Position numbers and translations under genes: made by a program. Shown here one piece after another: positions 8,006-16,273 of a stretch of DNA of 64,000 bases (positions within the stretch are counted from its first letter, which is position 1; every line of letters starts with the position of its first letter). The stretch lies in assembly GCA_017625095.1 (NCBI GenBank), contig JAGALQ010000044.1, positions 62,001 to 126,000 on the forward strand, in the 5' to 3' direction. The notes below the pieces were generated by a model. The model did no database searches, had not been told where the DNA came from, and saw only the letters and a list, made by a program, of their open reading frames with translations. The DNA comes from Clostridia bacterium (GTDB taxonomy: Bacteria > Bacillota > Clostridia > Oscillospirales > Acutalibacteraceae).

Positions 8006-9775
8006 TTAAACTGAATAAAGTGCATACATATCTGCATACATACCGTTTTTGCTTATCAGCTCGTTGTGGCTGCCTTGCTCGGCAATACCGTCTTCGGTGA
8101 GCACAAGTATGTGATCTGCGTTGCGTATGGTTGTAAGTCTGTGCGCAATGGTCAGCGTGGTTCTGCCCTTTGCAAGTCTTTCAAGTGACTGTTGAACAAG
8201 TCTTTCGCTTTCGTTATCAAGTGCGCTTGTTGCCTCGTCCAGAATCAGTATTTCGGGATTTTTAAGGAATACACGCGCAATTGAAATTCTCTGCTTCTGA
8301 CCGCCTGAGAGCTTGACGCCTCTTTCTCCTACATAGGTGTCATAACCGTTAGGCAGCTGTGTGATAAATTCGTGCGCACCTGCATCTTTTGCCGCAGTGA
8401 TGATGTCTTCATCGCTTGCGCCGGGTCTGCCGTATGCAATGTTTTCTTTAACAGTGCCCGAGAACATATATACGTCCTGCTGAACGACACCGATGTGTGA
8501 GCGCAGTGACCTGAGCGTGAAATCGCGTATATCCTTGCCGTCAATTGTGACTGAGCCGTTATTAACCTCATAAAAACGGGGGATAAGGTTGCACAGTGTT
8601 GTTTTGCCGCCGCCCGAAGGACCGACAACGGCAACGCTTTCGCCTGCTTTGACGGCGAAGTTGATGCCGCTGAGCACGTTTGTGTCAGTTCCCTTGTATG
8701 CAAAGCTCACGTTGTTGAAAGCAATCTCACCCTCGACATCTGTCAGCTCCTGTGCGTTTTCACTGTCTTTGATTTCACTGAGTTCGGAAACGATTTCGTC
8801 GAATCTTTCAATGCCCGTCATACCTCTTGAGAACTGCTCGCTGAATTCGACAATTCTGCGTATCGTGCCCATTAGTGTTGAAACCATAAGTGTGTATGCC
8901 GTCAGGTCTGCAGCTGTGATTCTGCCTGCGCTGATGAAAAGCGCACCGCCTGCTATAACAAGTATGTACATCATACCGTCAAAAAGTCTGACGGTTGTGT
9001 GGAAACGCGCCATATATTTGTATGAAAGTCTTTTTATCTTAAGGAAAAGGTTAGAACCCTTGTCAAACTTTTCTTTTTCAATCGGCTCGTTGGCATAGGA
9101 CTGTACAACTCTGATACCGAGAAGGCTGTCCTCTGTTATGGCGTTGATTTCGCCTATCTGGTGGCGCGAATCCTTGAATGTCTGACGCATCTTTGTTCTG
9201 TTGCGCTTTGTAAGGAAGAGGATGAGCGGGAACATTGCAAAGATAAGCAGCGTAAACCAGATATCCATCTTTGCAAAGATGATAAAGCAGCCGATTATTT
9301 TGATAACAGCAATAAGGACTTCCTCAGGCATATGGTGAGCAAATTCGGTGACATCAAAAAGGTCGCTTGTCAGCCTTGACATAAGCTGACCGATTTTTGT
9401 GTTGTCATAGAACGAAAATGAAAGCCCCTGCAGGTGAGAGAATAAATCGTTTCTCATCTCAGTTTCAATCTTCGAACCCATAACGTGACCGCCGCAAGCC
9501 ATATAGTAGTTGGCGGTAGCATCAATAATGCGCAGGAATATGTAAAAGAGCGCAACCTGAACAATCAGCTTAACTGTAAGGTCAGCGGGGTTATTCATCG
9601 CCGTATCCGTAATCATACGCACAATCAGCGGCAGAGCAAGCTCGCATACCGTTGTGAGTGAAGCACAGAAAAGGTCAAGCGCAATCTCGCCCTTATGCCT
9701 TGAAAGATAGGGGAGAAAGGTCTTGAAAAGACGCACGTTCTTTTTTCTGTTTTCTGATTTTATGCCGGATTTCAT
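8006..9775 (-). CDS. ABC transporter, fused permease and ATPase (exporter type)
   Basis: 589 residues from the preferred ATG; a GTG three codons earlier overlaps the AGAAGTG ribosome site. The N-terminal ~330 residues form a six-helix type I exporter domain; the C-terminal ATPase has Walker A G-P-S-G-G-G-K-T-T-L, signature L-S-G-G-Q-K-Q-R, Walker B I-L-I-L-D-E-A-T-S-A-L-D and the switch H-R-L-T-T-I. It should act as a homodimer, or pair with a partner encoded elsewhere. It precedes fucU by 22 bp and probably heads the fucose transcript, yet this architecture normally exports lipids, drugs or peptides rather than importing sugar. Its substrate is unknown. Confidence 0.9.
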   Translation of the reverse strand: MKSGIKSENRKKNVRLFKTFLPYLSRHKGEIALDLFCASLTTVCELALPLIVRMITDTAMNNPADLTVKLIVQVALFYIFLRIIDATANYYMACGGHVMGSKIETEMRNDLFSHLQGLSFSFYDNTKIGQLMSRLTSDLFDVTEFAHHMPEEVLIAVIKIIGCFIIFAKMDIWFTLLIFAMFPLILFLTKRNRTKMRQTFKDSRHQIGEINAITEDSLLGIRVVQSYANEPIEKEKFDKGSNLFLKIKRLSYKYMARFHTTVRLFDGMMYILVIAGGALFISAGRITAADLTAYTLMVSTLMGTIRRIVEFSEQFSRGMTGIERFDEIVSELSEIKDSENAQELTDVEGEIAFNNVSFAYKGTDTNVLSGINFAVKAGESVAVVGPSGGGKTTLCNLIPRFYEVNNGSVTIDGKDIRDFTLRSLRSHIGVVQQDVYMFSGTVKENIAYGRPGASDEDIITAAKDAGAHEFITQLPNGYDTYVGERGVKLSGGQKQRISIARVFLKNPEILILDEATSALDNESERLVQQSLERLAKGRTTLTIAHRLTTIRNADHILVLTEDGIAEQGSHNELISKNGMYADMYALYSV

Positions 9776-9869
9776 TTTTATCACACTTCTGTTTATAGAT
9801 TAGTATAGAATATCAGTATATATATTATAATTAATAATTAGAACTTTGCAAATACTTTTTTATAAATTA

Positions 9870-9898
9870 TTGATATTTTTATCAAATTAATATAGAAT
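9870..9898 (+). promoter_or_regulatory. Probable promoter of rpe
   Basis: TTGATA (9870-9875), 17-bp spacer, TAGAAT (9893-9898), 36 bp before the rpe start. Confidence 0.6.
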
Positions 9899-9934
9899 GA
9901 GGTTAAGAGTAATGCGAAAGGACAGGCTTTTGTT

Positions 9935-10603
9935 ATGAAAATCCTTATTTCTCCATCAATTCTCGCTTCCGATTTCTCCCGCCTTGGTGAAGAATCGCAG
10001 CGTATGCAGTCAGCAGGTGCAGACTGGCTTCATATCGATGTTATGGACGGTCACTTTGTGCCTAACATCACACTCGGTGCGCCGATTGTCAAATCACTTC
10101 GCAAAAGATGTGATCTTGTTTTTGATGTTCATCTTATGATAAGTGAACCGCTTAAATATGTCGGCGATTTTGTTGCAGCAGGTGCTGATATTATCACCTT
10201 CCACGCAGAGTGTGATAATGATATTGATGAAGTTATCGATAAAATTCACTCTCTCGGCTGTAAGGCAGGTCTTGCCGTAAAACCCGGCACAGATGCTTCA
10301 GCTGTGCTTCCTTACCTCAAAAAACTTGAAATGGTGCTGGTTATGACGGTTGAGCCCGGCTTTGGCGGCCAGTCATTTATGCACGAAACTATGCCCAAAC
10401 TCAAGCAGATTCGCGATATCTGTAAAGCAGAAAACCTTGACGTAAACCTTCAGGTTGACGGCGGAATCGCTGAAAAGACGGTTTCTGTTGCCGCTGAAAA
10501 CGGTGCAAACGTGTTCGTCGCAGGCAGTGCAGTGTTCGGTTCGGATGACCCGAAAGCCGCTGTTTCGATGCTTCGTGACCTTGCAGAAAAGAATTTCTGC
10601 TGA
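9935..10603 (+). CDS. rpe: Ribulose-phosphate 3-epimerase
   Basis: 222 residues, a complete TIM-barrel epimerase of the pentose phosphate pathway that interconverts ribulose 5-phosphate and xylulose 5-phosphate. Seen: S-I-L-A-S-D-F-S at the N-terminus, the metal-binding H-I-D-V-M-D-G with the catalytic Asp, F-D-V-H-L-M-I, V-E-P-G-F-G-G-Q, and V-D-G-G-I with the second catalytic Asp. It is transcribed alone, divergent from the ABC/fucose operon, with AAAGGA before ATG and a strong terminator behind. I see no sign that it belongs to the fucose pathway. Confidence 0.95.
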   Translation: MKILISPSILASDFSRLGEESQRMQSAGADWLHIDVMDGHFVPNITLGAPIVKSLRKRCDLVFDVHLMISEPLKYVGDFVAAGADIITFHAECDNDIDEVIDKIHSLGCKAGLAVKPGTDASAVLPYLKKLEMVLVMTVEPGFGGQSFMHETMPKLKQIRDICKAENLDVNLQVDGGIAEKTVSVAAENGANVFVAGSAVFGSDDPKAAVSMLRDLAEKNFC

Positions 10604-10627
10604 TAAATAATCACTTTTTAACTTTTT

Positions 10628-10668
10628 CACCCTGTGAATATTCAGCTGTATATTCACAGGGTGTTTTT
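10628..10668 (+). terminator. Terminator of rpe
   Basis: CACCCTGTGAATA / TATTCACAGGGTG stem followed by T5. Confidence 0.85.
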
Positions 10669-10669
10669 A

Positions 10670-11091
10670 TGTCGAAAAAAGAATAAAAAACGCACTGCAA
10701 GTAAAAAGCTTGTCAATATAATTCTGATAAAGAATAAAAATTATGAGTTTTTCACATTTTCCACAGGGTTTTTCACATTGGTAAACATTTTAACTTTACA
10801 AAAATCCGCGTGAAAATTTAAAATCCGGTGTATACGGATAATAAATATTCAGTTTTTTGTGCATATTCCGATTTTTGTTCTTCGGGTTTATACAAAGATC
10901 CGAACGTTTAGGATATTTTGTTCAAAAAAAGTGATTTTTTTGAGTTTTTTTGTTCAGTTTGCAGTATTTGAAAAAAGTCAATACCATTTTAAAATATATT
11001 TTTTTGAGCTGTTACGTAAAGAAAAGTACTTTACATAACAGGTTTCTGTTTTTTCGATATATAGTTGTTATCAGTGTGCAGATAACAAAAT
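10670..11091. other. AT-rich non-coding gap with repeats and palindromes
   Basis: No frame is convincing. Seen: TTTTTCACATT twice (10748-10758 and 10769-10779, 21 bp apart, same orientation) flanking TTTTCCACA (10757-10765), one base off the DnaA box TTATCCACA; ATTTTTTTGAG twice (10934-10944 and 10998-11008); a 13-bp-arm palindrome CTGTTACGTAAAG / CTTTACATAACAG (11009-11041, one mismatch); and TTGTTATC / GATAACAA (11065-11088). It lies between convergent rpe and tsaD. It could be a binding region or small RNA locus; nothing here proves either. Confidence 0.4.
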
Positions 11092-11126
11092 AGTGAGGTG
11101 TAAAACTTAAAGCTTTACACCTCACT
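11092..11126 (-). terminator. Hairpin downstream of tsaD
   Basis: AGTGAGGTGTAAA / TTTACACCTCACT perfect stem directly after the tsaD stop; the T-tract on the minus strand is short, so termination is probable rather than certain. Confidence 0.65.
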
Positions 11127-11138
11127 GTGTTGTTTTGC

Positions 11139-12155
11139 TCAAAAAACAGCCTTATCTATGGGCATTGTGGCGTATGCGTTGAGTTCAGCGTCCGCTTTTT
11201 TGCCCGAAATATACTCATAATAGCCTTGTGCTCCAACCATTGCAGCGTTGTCACCGCATAGGAAAAGCTCGGGATAATAAAGCTCAAGTGAGTTTTGGCT
11301 ACATATGTTTTCCATTTCTCTTCTGAGTACGGAGTTTGCAGAAACACCGCCTGCAAGTACGATTTTTTTCTGTCCCGTTATCTGAGCAGCCTTGAGTGTG
11401 TTTTCTGTCAGACATCTTACAACAGCACTGATATATGAAGCACCGAAATCCGCAATGTTAATTTCTTCTTCTTTTTGTTTTGCGTTATGTATTGCATTTA
11501 CAGCGGCTGTTTTAAGACCCGAAAAGCTGAAACTCAATTCGCTGCCCTGCACCTTTGGTTTAGGGAATGTATAAGCTTTCGGATTTCCGTCTTTTGCGGC
11601 ACGGTCAAGGTTAAGACCGCCGGGGTAGGGCAGACCGAGTGCTCTTGCAGCCTTATCCATACATTCTCCTGCAGCATCATCCATCGTCTGACCGATTATT
11701 TCAAACTCTGTGTAACTTTTAACGTTGACAATGTGGCTGTGACCGCCCGAAACAACAAGTGAAAGAAAAGGCGGCTCAAGCGATGCGTGGCTGATATAGT
11801 TGGCGGCAATGTGTGAGCGCAGATGGTGCACGGGTACAAGCGGTTTGCCGCTTGAAAGCGACAGTCCCTTTGCAAAGTTTACACCCACAAGCAAGGCACC
11901 GATAAGACCCGGCGCATAGGTTACCGCAATAGCCTCAATGTCCTTCATTGTGCATTCGGCTTTTTCAAGTGCCTGCTCAACAACACCGCTTATTGCCTCA
12001 ACGTGCATTCTTGAAGCGATTTCCGGCACGACGCCGCCGTAAACGATGTGCGCATCAACCTGGGAAGCTATTATGTTTGAAAGAATTTTTCTTCCGTCCT
12101 CGACAACCGCTGCCGCAGTTTCGTCGCAGGAGGATTCAATTGCGAGTATTTTCAT
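11139..12155 (-). CDS. tsaD: tRNA N6-adenosine threonylcarbamoyltransferase
   Basis: 338 residues. It transfers the threonylcarbamoyl group to A37 of ANN-decoding tRNAs, working with TsaB and TsaE. Seen: I-E-S-S-C-D-E-T at the N-terminus, the metal-binding H-H-L-R-S-H, the nucleotide-binding V-S-G-G-H-S-H-I-V, G-G-V-S-A-N-S, and the C-terminal C-G-D-N-A-A-M-V-G-A-Q-G. All expected motifs are intact. It is the last gene of the run polA - UPF0340 - phosphatase/RimI fusion - tsaD, six bases after the fusion gene. RimI and TsaD are frequent neighbours in bacteria, but the usual companions tsaB and tsaE are absent from the window. Confidence 0.97.
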   Translation of the reverse strand: MKILAIESSCDETAAAVVEDGRKILSNIIASQVDAHIVYGGVVPEIASRMHVEAISGVVEQALEKAECTMKDIEAIAVTYAPGLIGALLVGVNFAKGLSLSSGKPLVPVHHLRSHIAANYISHASLEPPFLSLVVSGGHSHIVNVKSYTEFEIIGQTMDDAAGECMDKAARALGLPYPGGLNLDRAAKDGNPKAYTFPKPKVQGSELSFSFSGLKTAAVNAIHNAKQKEEEINIADFGASYISAVVRCLTENTLKAAQITGQKKIVLAGGVSANSVLRREMENICSQNSLELYYPELFLCGDNAAMVGAQGYYEYISGKKADAELNAYATMPIDKAVF

Positions 12156-12161
12156 CTTGAC

Positions 12162-13031
12162 TTATCCCTTTTTAAAATATTTAGTCATCAAAAATGCATC
12201 TTCTGTCGGCTTTTCATAGAAGTTCTTGCGTTTTCCTACTTTTTTGTATCCGCATTTCTCATACAGCGAAATTGCCGCCGTATTGCTGACTCTGACTTCA
12301 AGCGTGATACTTTCGCATTCACGTGCTGTTGCGCCGTTTTCGGCTGATTTGAGCAGCATTTCGCCGATTCCGAAACGTCTGTATTTCAGGTCAACCGCAA
12401 CGTTGGTTACGTCAGCTTCACCGCATATCTCATTCACGCCGATATAGCCTGTAACTTCATCTCCGAGTAGCGATGTGAGAAAATGAGCGTTGACGTATTC
12501 AAGCTCCTCCTCAAACGAGCTTTCAGACCACGGCATGGAGAAGGTATCCCTTTCAATCCGTGCTATTTCCGCTATGTGCTCCTTTGCCATTTCGGTAATC
12601 ACGGTATTGCTTCGGATTATGTCCTTGAGCAGGTCGGGTAGTGCGCTGTTGATCTGCTCGGCACACATATCATACATCTTCTGAGTGCCGCCGTACGGGT
12701 CTGCCACACCGTTACCTATAACAAAAAGCCTGTTTTCTTCAAGATAGGGGACAAGCGCCTGCGCGTGAGAAGCGGTCATACACACAAAAACAGAGTCGCT
12801 GAGCATGTATTCGCTGATTCTTTTTGAACGGTGAGCGGATATATCAACGCCGTATTTTTCAGCTGCGATAACGGATTTTTCGCTCACCTCGTCACCGGGA
12901 TAGGCGGCAAGACCCGCACTTGTGACGTTGATTGAGTCTATTCCTCTGTCGGCAAGCAGCTTTTTCATCAGCCCTTCAGCCAGAGGACTTCTGCAGGTGT
13001 TGCCCGTGCAGACAAAAACTATATTCATCAT
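12162..13031 (-). CDS. Fusion: low-molecular-weight (arginine) phosphatase + RimI acetyltransferase
   Basis: 289 residues with two complete domains. Residues 1 to ~145 are a low-molecular-weight phosphatase: P-loop V-C-T-G-N-T-C-R-S with the C-x5-R-S nucleophile motif, and the general-acid loop A-D-P-Y-G-G. The Thr inside C-T-G-N-T-C-R is the residue that marks B. subtilis YwlE as a protein-arginine phosphatase rather than a tyrosine phosphatase. Residues ~145-289 are a GNAT domain of RimI type (S18-alanine N-acetyltransferase): M-P-W-S-E-S-S-F, V-A-V-D-L-K-Y-R-R-F-G-I-G for acetyl-CoA, and A-I-S-L-Y-E-K-C-G-Y. No stop or frameshift separates them. The domains occur separately in the model species, so this is a natural fusion; a joint function is unproven. 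Confidence 0.88.
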   Translation of the reverse strand: MMNIVFVCTGNTCRSPLAEGLMKKLLADRGIDSINVTSAGLAAYPGDEVSEKSVIAAEKYGVDISAHRSKRISEYMLSDSVFVCMTASHAQALVPYLEENRLFVIGNGVADPYGGTQKMYDMCAEQINSALPDLLKDIIRSNTVITEMAKEHIAEIARIERDTFSMPWSESSFEEELEYVNAHFLTSLLGDEVTGYIGVNEICGEADVTNVAVDLKYRRFGIGEMLLKSAENGATARECESITLEVRVSNTAAISLYEKCGYKKVGKRKNFYEKPTEDAFLMTKYFKKG

Positions 13032-13034
13032 ATC

Positions 13035-13589
13035 TTATCTCAAATCGTCATTATAAACGGCTCTTTCGCCGCCTGTAAATTTCGGTCTTGTGCGTGCTGC
13101 AATGATGAGTGCGTTGCCTACGTGCTTTGTGCTGAGCCTCATCGGAACAGCAACGTTTTTCAGGTGCATACCGATAAGTACGCCGCCTATATCAAGACCT
13201 GCGTGAGCCTTGAGGTTTTCAACCGCAACGGGGTTTTCAAGCGCAGCATAGAGTGCTGTCGCAAACGAGCCGCCTGCCTTGGGCTGAGGCACTGCGTTGA
13301 CCTGCTCAAGGTTATACTTTTCCATAGCCTCTTCTTCAATGATTATAGCACGGTTTATGTGTTCGCAGCATTGAGCTGCAAGATATACTCCGTGCTCTCG
13401 CGCTACGGGAAGAATGCCGTCGAGGACAGCCTTTCCGACCTCAGGGCCTGAGTGTGAGCCGAGGTCAAAGCCCTGAATTTCACTTGTTGAGCAGCCTACG
13501 ACCATTACCTGGCCTGCCTTGATTCCTGAGCGTTCAATGAGCTCAACTGCTGCGTCATGTGCCTGTTTTGTTATTTCTTTAAGTTCCAT
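13035..13589 (-). CDS. UPF0340 / TIGR01440 family protein (YwlG-like)
   Basis: 184 residues, standard for the family. It matches the conserved run V-V-G-C-S-T-S-E-I-Q-G, A-A-Q-C-C-E-H-I-N-R-A, V-P-Q-P-K-A-G-G-S-F-A-T and D-I-G-G-V-L-I-G-M-H-L. The biochemical function is not established. In B. subtilis the homologue ywlG lies in the same cluster as ywlE, and here too the YwlE-like phosphatase follows at a distance of three bases, so the association seems conserved. Probably cytoplasmic; no signal peptide or membrane helix. It lies 29 bp after polA and is likely co-transcribed with it. Confidence 0.85.
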   Translation of the reverse strand: MELKEITKQAHDAAVELIERSGIKAGQVMVVGCSTSEIQGFDLGSHSGPEVGKAVLDGILPVAREHGVYLAAQCCEHINRAIIIEEEAMEKYNLEQVNAVPQPKAGGSFATALYAALENPVAVENLKAHAGLDIGGVLIGMHLKNVAVPMRLSTKHVGNALIIAARTRPKFTGGERAVYNDDLR

Positions 13590-13618
13590 TTTAATCTCAT
13601 CTTTCGGGGTGATTTTTT

Positions 13619-16207
13619 TTATCCTTTTGCATCGTACCAGGTTTTGCCGCTGTTAACGTCAGCGAGCATACTTACCTTCATACTTACCGCGTTTTCCATT
13701 TCTTCTTTAAGCAGAAGCGAAACTTTTTCTCTTTCTGCTTCGGGTGCTTCAATGATAAGCTCATCGTGCACCTGCATTATGAGCTTTGCTTTCAGCTTTT
13801 CGGCTTTGAGCCTGCCGTATACACGTACCATTGCAATTTTTATGATATCCGCCGCGGTGCCCTGAATCGGCATATTGCGTGCAACACGCTCACCGAAGGC
13901 TCTGAGCATGCCGTTGCCCGAAGTCAGCTCGGGCAGATATCTGCGTCGGTTGAAAAGTGTCTGCACGTAGCCTGTTTCTTTTGCCTGCTCAACGATTTTC
14001 TCCATATAGCTGTTGACTCCTGCATAGTGTCGGAGGTAGCCCTTGATGTAAGCGTCTGCCTCAGCGCGTGTTACGCCGATATTCTGTGCCAGTGAGAAAG
14101 CGCCGATGCCGTAAACAATGCCGAAATTGACAGCTTTTGCACGGCTTCTCATCAGCGGAGTAACCATCTGAAGCGGCATATTGAACACCTGCGATGCCGT
14201 GATTGCGTGAATATCGTCGCCGCTGTTGAAGCCTGCGATCATCTCGCTGTCGTCAGCGATGTGTGCAAGCACTCGCAGTTCGATCTGTGAATAGTCCGCA
14301 TCAACAAGCACACAGCCGTTTTTCGCCTTGAAAAACTTTCTCATTTCTCTGCCGAGTTCGCTTCTTACGGGAATATTTTGCAGGTTAGGCTCAGCGGAGG
14401 AAATTCTGCCTGTTCTCGTTTCTGTCTGATTGAGTGTTGAGTGTATTCTGCCGTCTGCTCCGATTGCCTTTATGAGTCCCTCACAGTAGGTTGATCTGAG
14501 CTTTGCCCACGTGCGGTACTGCAGTATTTTTTCAACAATCGGGAAGCCAGGTGCAAGCTTTTCGAGAATGTCAGCGTTGGTTGACCAGCCGCTCTTTGTC
14601 TTTTTGCCCTTGGGAAGTCCGAGTTTTTCAAAAAGTGCTTCGCCAAGCTGTTTGGGAGAGTTGAGGTTGAACTGATAGCCTGCCTCGTCATATATCTCCT
14701 GCGTGATTCTATTTATGTCCTCTTCAAGTGTTTTGCCGAATTCGGTTATGCCGCCACGGTCAACCTCAAAGCCTGTAAGCTCCATATCGGCAAGCACCTG
14801 TGCAAGAGGAATCTCCGTTTCTGTGAGAAGCTGAGTCTGTCCGTTTTCTCTGAGCTTTTCCGTCAGCTTTTCCTGCAAATCGGGCAGCAGCCATGCCGCA
14901 ACAGCCGCACTGCTCTCGTCCTCATCCTGCGGCAGAGCAACACCGTATTCGAGTGCTAGTCTGTCAGCCGAATAGCTGTTGGAGGAGGGGTTGAGGATGT
15001 ATCCTGCAAGCTGTGTGTCAAAGCTGATGTTTTTCAGTTCTATTCCGCTTGAAATCGCAAATGAATAAGCCGCCTTGCAGTCATTTGTTGTTTTTTCAAT
15101 ATTCTCGTCTTCAAACAGCTCTTCAATAAAACTCATAAAGCAGAAGTTGAGCGCATTGAGATGCACAACTTTATTGTCCGAGCGCACATAAATATCCGAA
15201 ACTTCATCCGCTGTGCCGTCAAGTGTGAAATATGCCTTGCCGTCTGTTTTGATGTTTTGAATTAATGCGCCTATGTTATCGCACTCAATACAGCTGAATT
15301 TTTCCTGCGGCTTTGCTTTTTCTGTTACGGGAGCTGCCTTAGGGTCAAGGTGAAGCTTTTCAATCATACTGAACATTTCGAGCTCGGTGAGTGTTTTTAC
15401 CGATTCAAATGCATCAGGCTCGCCTTTGATATATGAAGCGTAATCTGTGTCAATCGGTGCTTCACGGCTGATTGTGCCGAGTGTGCGGCTTAAGAATGCC
15501 ATATCCTTGCCGTCAGCAAGCTTTTTTCTGACAGATTCTTTTATGTCAATCGTGTCAAGCTCGCTATATATCTTATCAATGCTTTCAAAGCGTGCAATAA
15601 GGTCGCCTGCAGTCTTTTCACCGATTCCCGCAACACCGGGGATGTTGTCGGAGCTGTCGCCCATAAGTGCCTTTATGTCGATTAGCTGAGGCGGTGTTAC
15701 ACCGTACTTTTCAAAAACGGCGGCCTCGTCGTAGTGGATCGTCTGCGGTCTGCCCATTTTTGTTGCTGTCAGAAGTACGTTTACCTTCTTGTCAACAAGC
15801 TGCAGGCTGTCGCGGTCACCTGTTGCGATGAAGCATTCGTCACCGTCCTTGCAGGCTGAGGCAAGCGTGCCGAGAATGTCGTCAGCCTCCCACCCCTCAC
15901 ATTCAAGCAGCTTGTAGCCGAGTGCTCTGAGAAGCACTTTAAGTGTCGGCATCTGCTCTGCAAGTTCGGGTGGCATACCTTTGCGCTGTGCCTTGTATCC
16001 GTCATACATCTTATGTCGGAAGGTAGGTGCTTTGACATCAAAAGCTATTGCCACTGCGTCGGGTTTCACCTCATCGGTGAGCCTGAGCAGAATTGTCATA
16101 AATCCGTATATTCCGTTTGTGAACTTGCCGTCCTTTGTGGTCAGCAGTTTGATTCCGTAAAAAGCACGGTTGAGTATGCTGTTTCCGTCAATTACCATCA
16201 ACCTCAT
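13619..16207 (-). CDS. polA: DNA polymerase I
   Basis: 862 residues. Order of domains: 5'-3' flap exonuclease (about 1-290; V-I-D-G-N-S-I-L-N-R-A-F-Y-G, and G-D-S-S-D-N-I-P-G-V), a degenerate 3'-5' exonuclease fold, then the polymerase with motif A D-A-D-Y-S-Q-I-E-L-R, motif B R-S-R-A-K-A-V-N-F-G-I-V-Y-G, and motif C V-H-D-E-L. The proofreading Asp-x-Glu of the E. coli enzyme is missing from the middle domain, as in many Firmicutes PolA proteins, so this polymerase is expected not to proofread. It fills gaps in repair and removes Okazaki primers, matching LigA and UvrAB encoded in the same window. GAGAGGAG precedes ATG; divergent from dusB. Confidence 0.97.
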   Translation of the reverse strand: MRLMVIDGNSILNRAFYGIKLLTTKDGKFTNGIYGFMTILLRLTDEVKPDAVAIAFDVKAPTFRHKMYDGYKAQRKGMPPELAEQMPTLKVLLRALGYKLLECEGWEADDILGTLASACKDGDECFIATGDRDSLQLVDKKVNVLLTATKMGRPQTIHYDEAAVFEKYGVTPPQLIDIKALMGDSSDNIPGVAGIGEKTAGDLIARFESIDKIYSELDTIDIKESVRKKLADGKDMAFLSRTLGTISREAPIDTDYASYIKGEPDAFESVKTLTELEMFSMIEKLHLDPKAAPVTEKAKPQEKFSCIECDNIGALIQNIKTDGKAYFTLDGTADEVSDIYVRSDNKVVHLNALNFCFMSFIEELFEDENIEKTTNDCKAAYSFAISSGIELKNISFDTQLAGYILNPSSNSYSADRLALEYGVALPQDEDESSAAVAAWLLPDLQEKLTEKLRENGQTQLLTETEIPLAQVLADMELTGFEVDRGGITEFGKTLEEDINRITQEIYDEAGYQFNLNSPKQLGEALFEKLGLPKGKKTKSGWSTNADILEKLAPGFPIVEKILQYRTWAKLRSTYCEGLIKAIGADGRIHSTLNQTETRTGRISSAEPNLQNIPVRSELGREMRKFFKAKNGCVLVDADYSQIELRVLAHIADDSEMIAGFNSGDDIHAITASQVFNMPLQMVTPLMRSRAKAVNFGIVYGIGAFSLAQNIGVTRAEADAYIKGYLRHYAGVNSYMEKIVEQAKETGYVQTLFNRRRYLPELTSGNGMLRAFGERVARNMPIQGTAADIIKIAMVRVYGRLKAEKLKAKLIMQVHDELIIEAPEAEREKVSLLLKEEMENAVSMKVSMLADVNSGKTWYDAKG

Positions 16208-16228
16208 TATGCTTTTCTCCTCTCATTT

Positions 16229-16257
16229 GACTTGAAAGTTCAGTTATGTTAAAATAC
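16229..16257 (+). promoter_or_regulatory. Promoter of dusB, very short leader
   Basis: TTGACT (16229-16234), 17-bp spacer, TAAAAT (16252-16257). The expected transcription start is only about 10 bases before the TTG start codon at 16274, and no good Shine-Dalgarno sequence is visible. Confidence 0.65.
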
Positions 16258-16273
16258 CTGTCGGTGATTTGAT

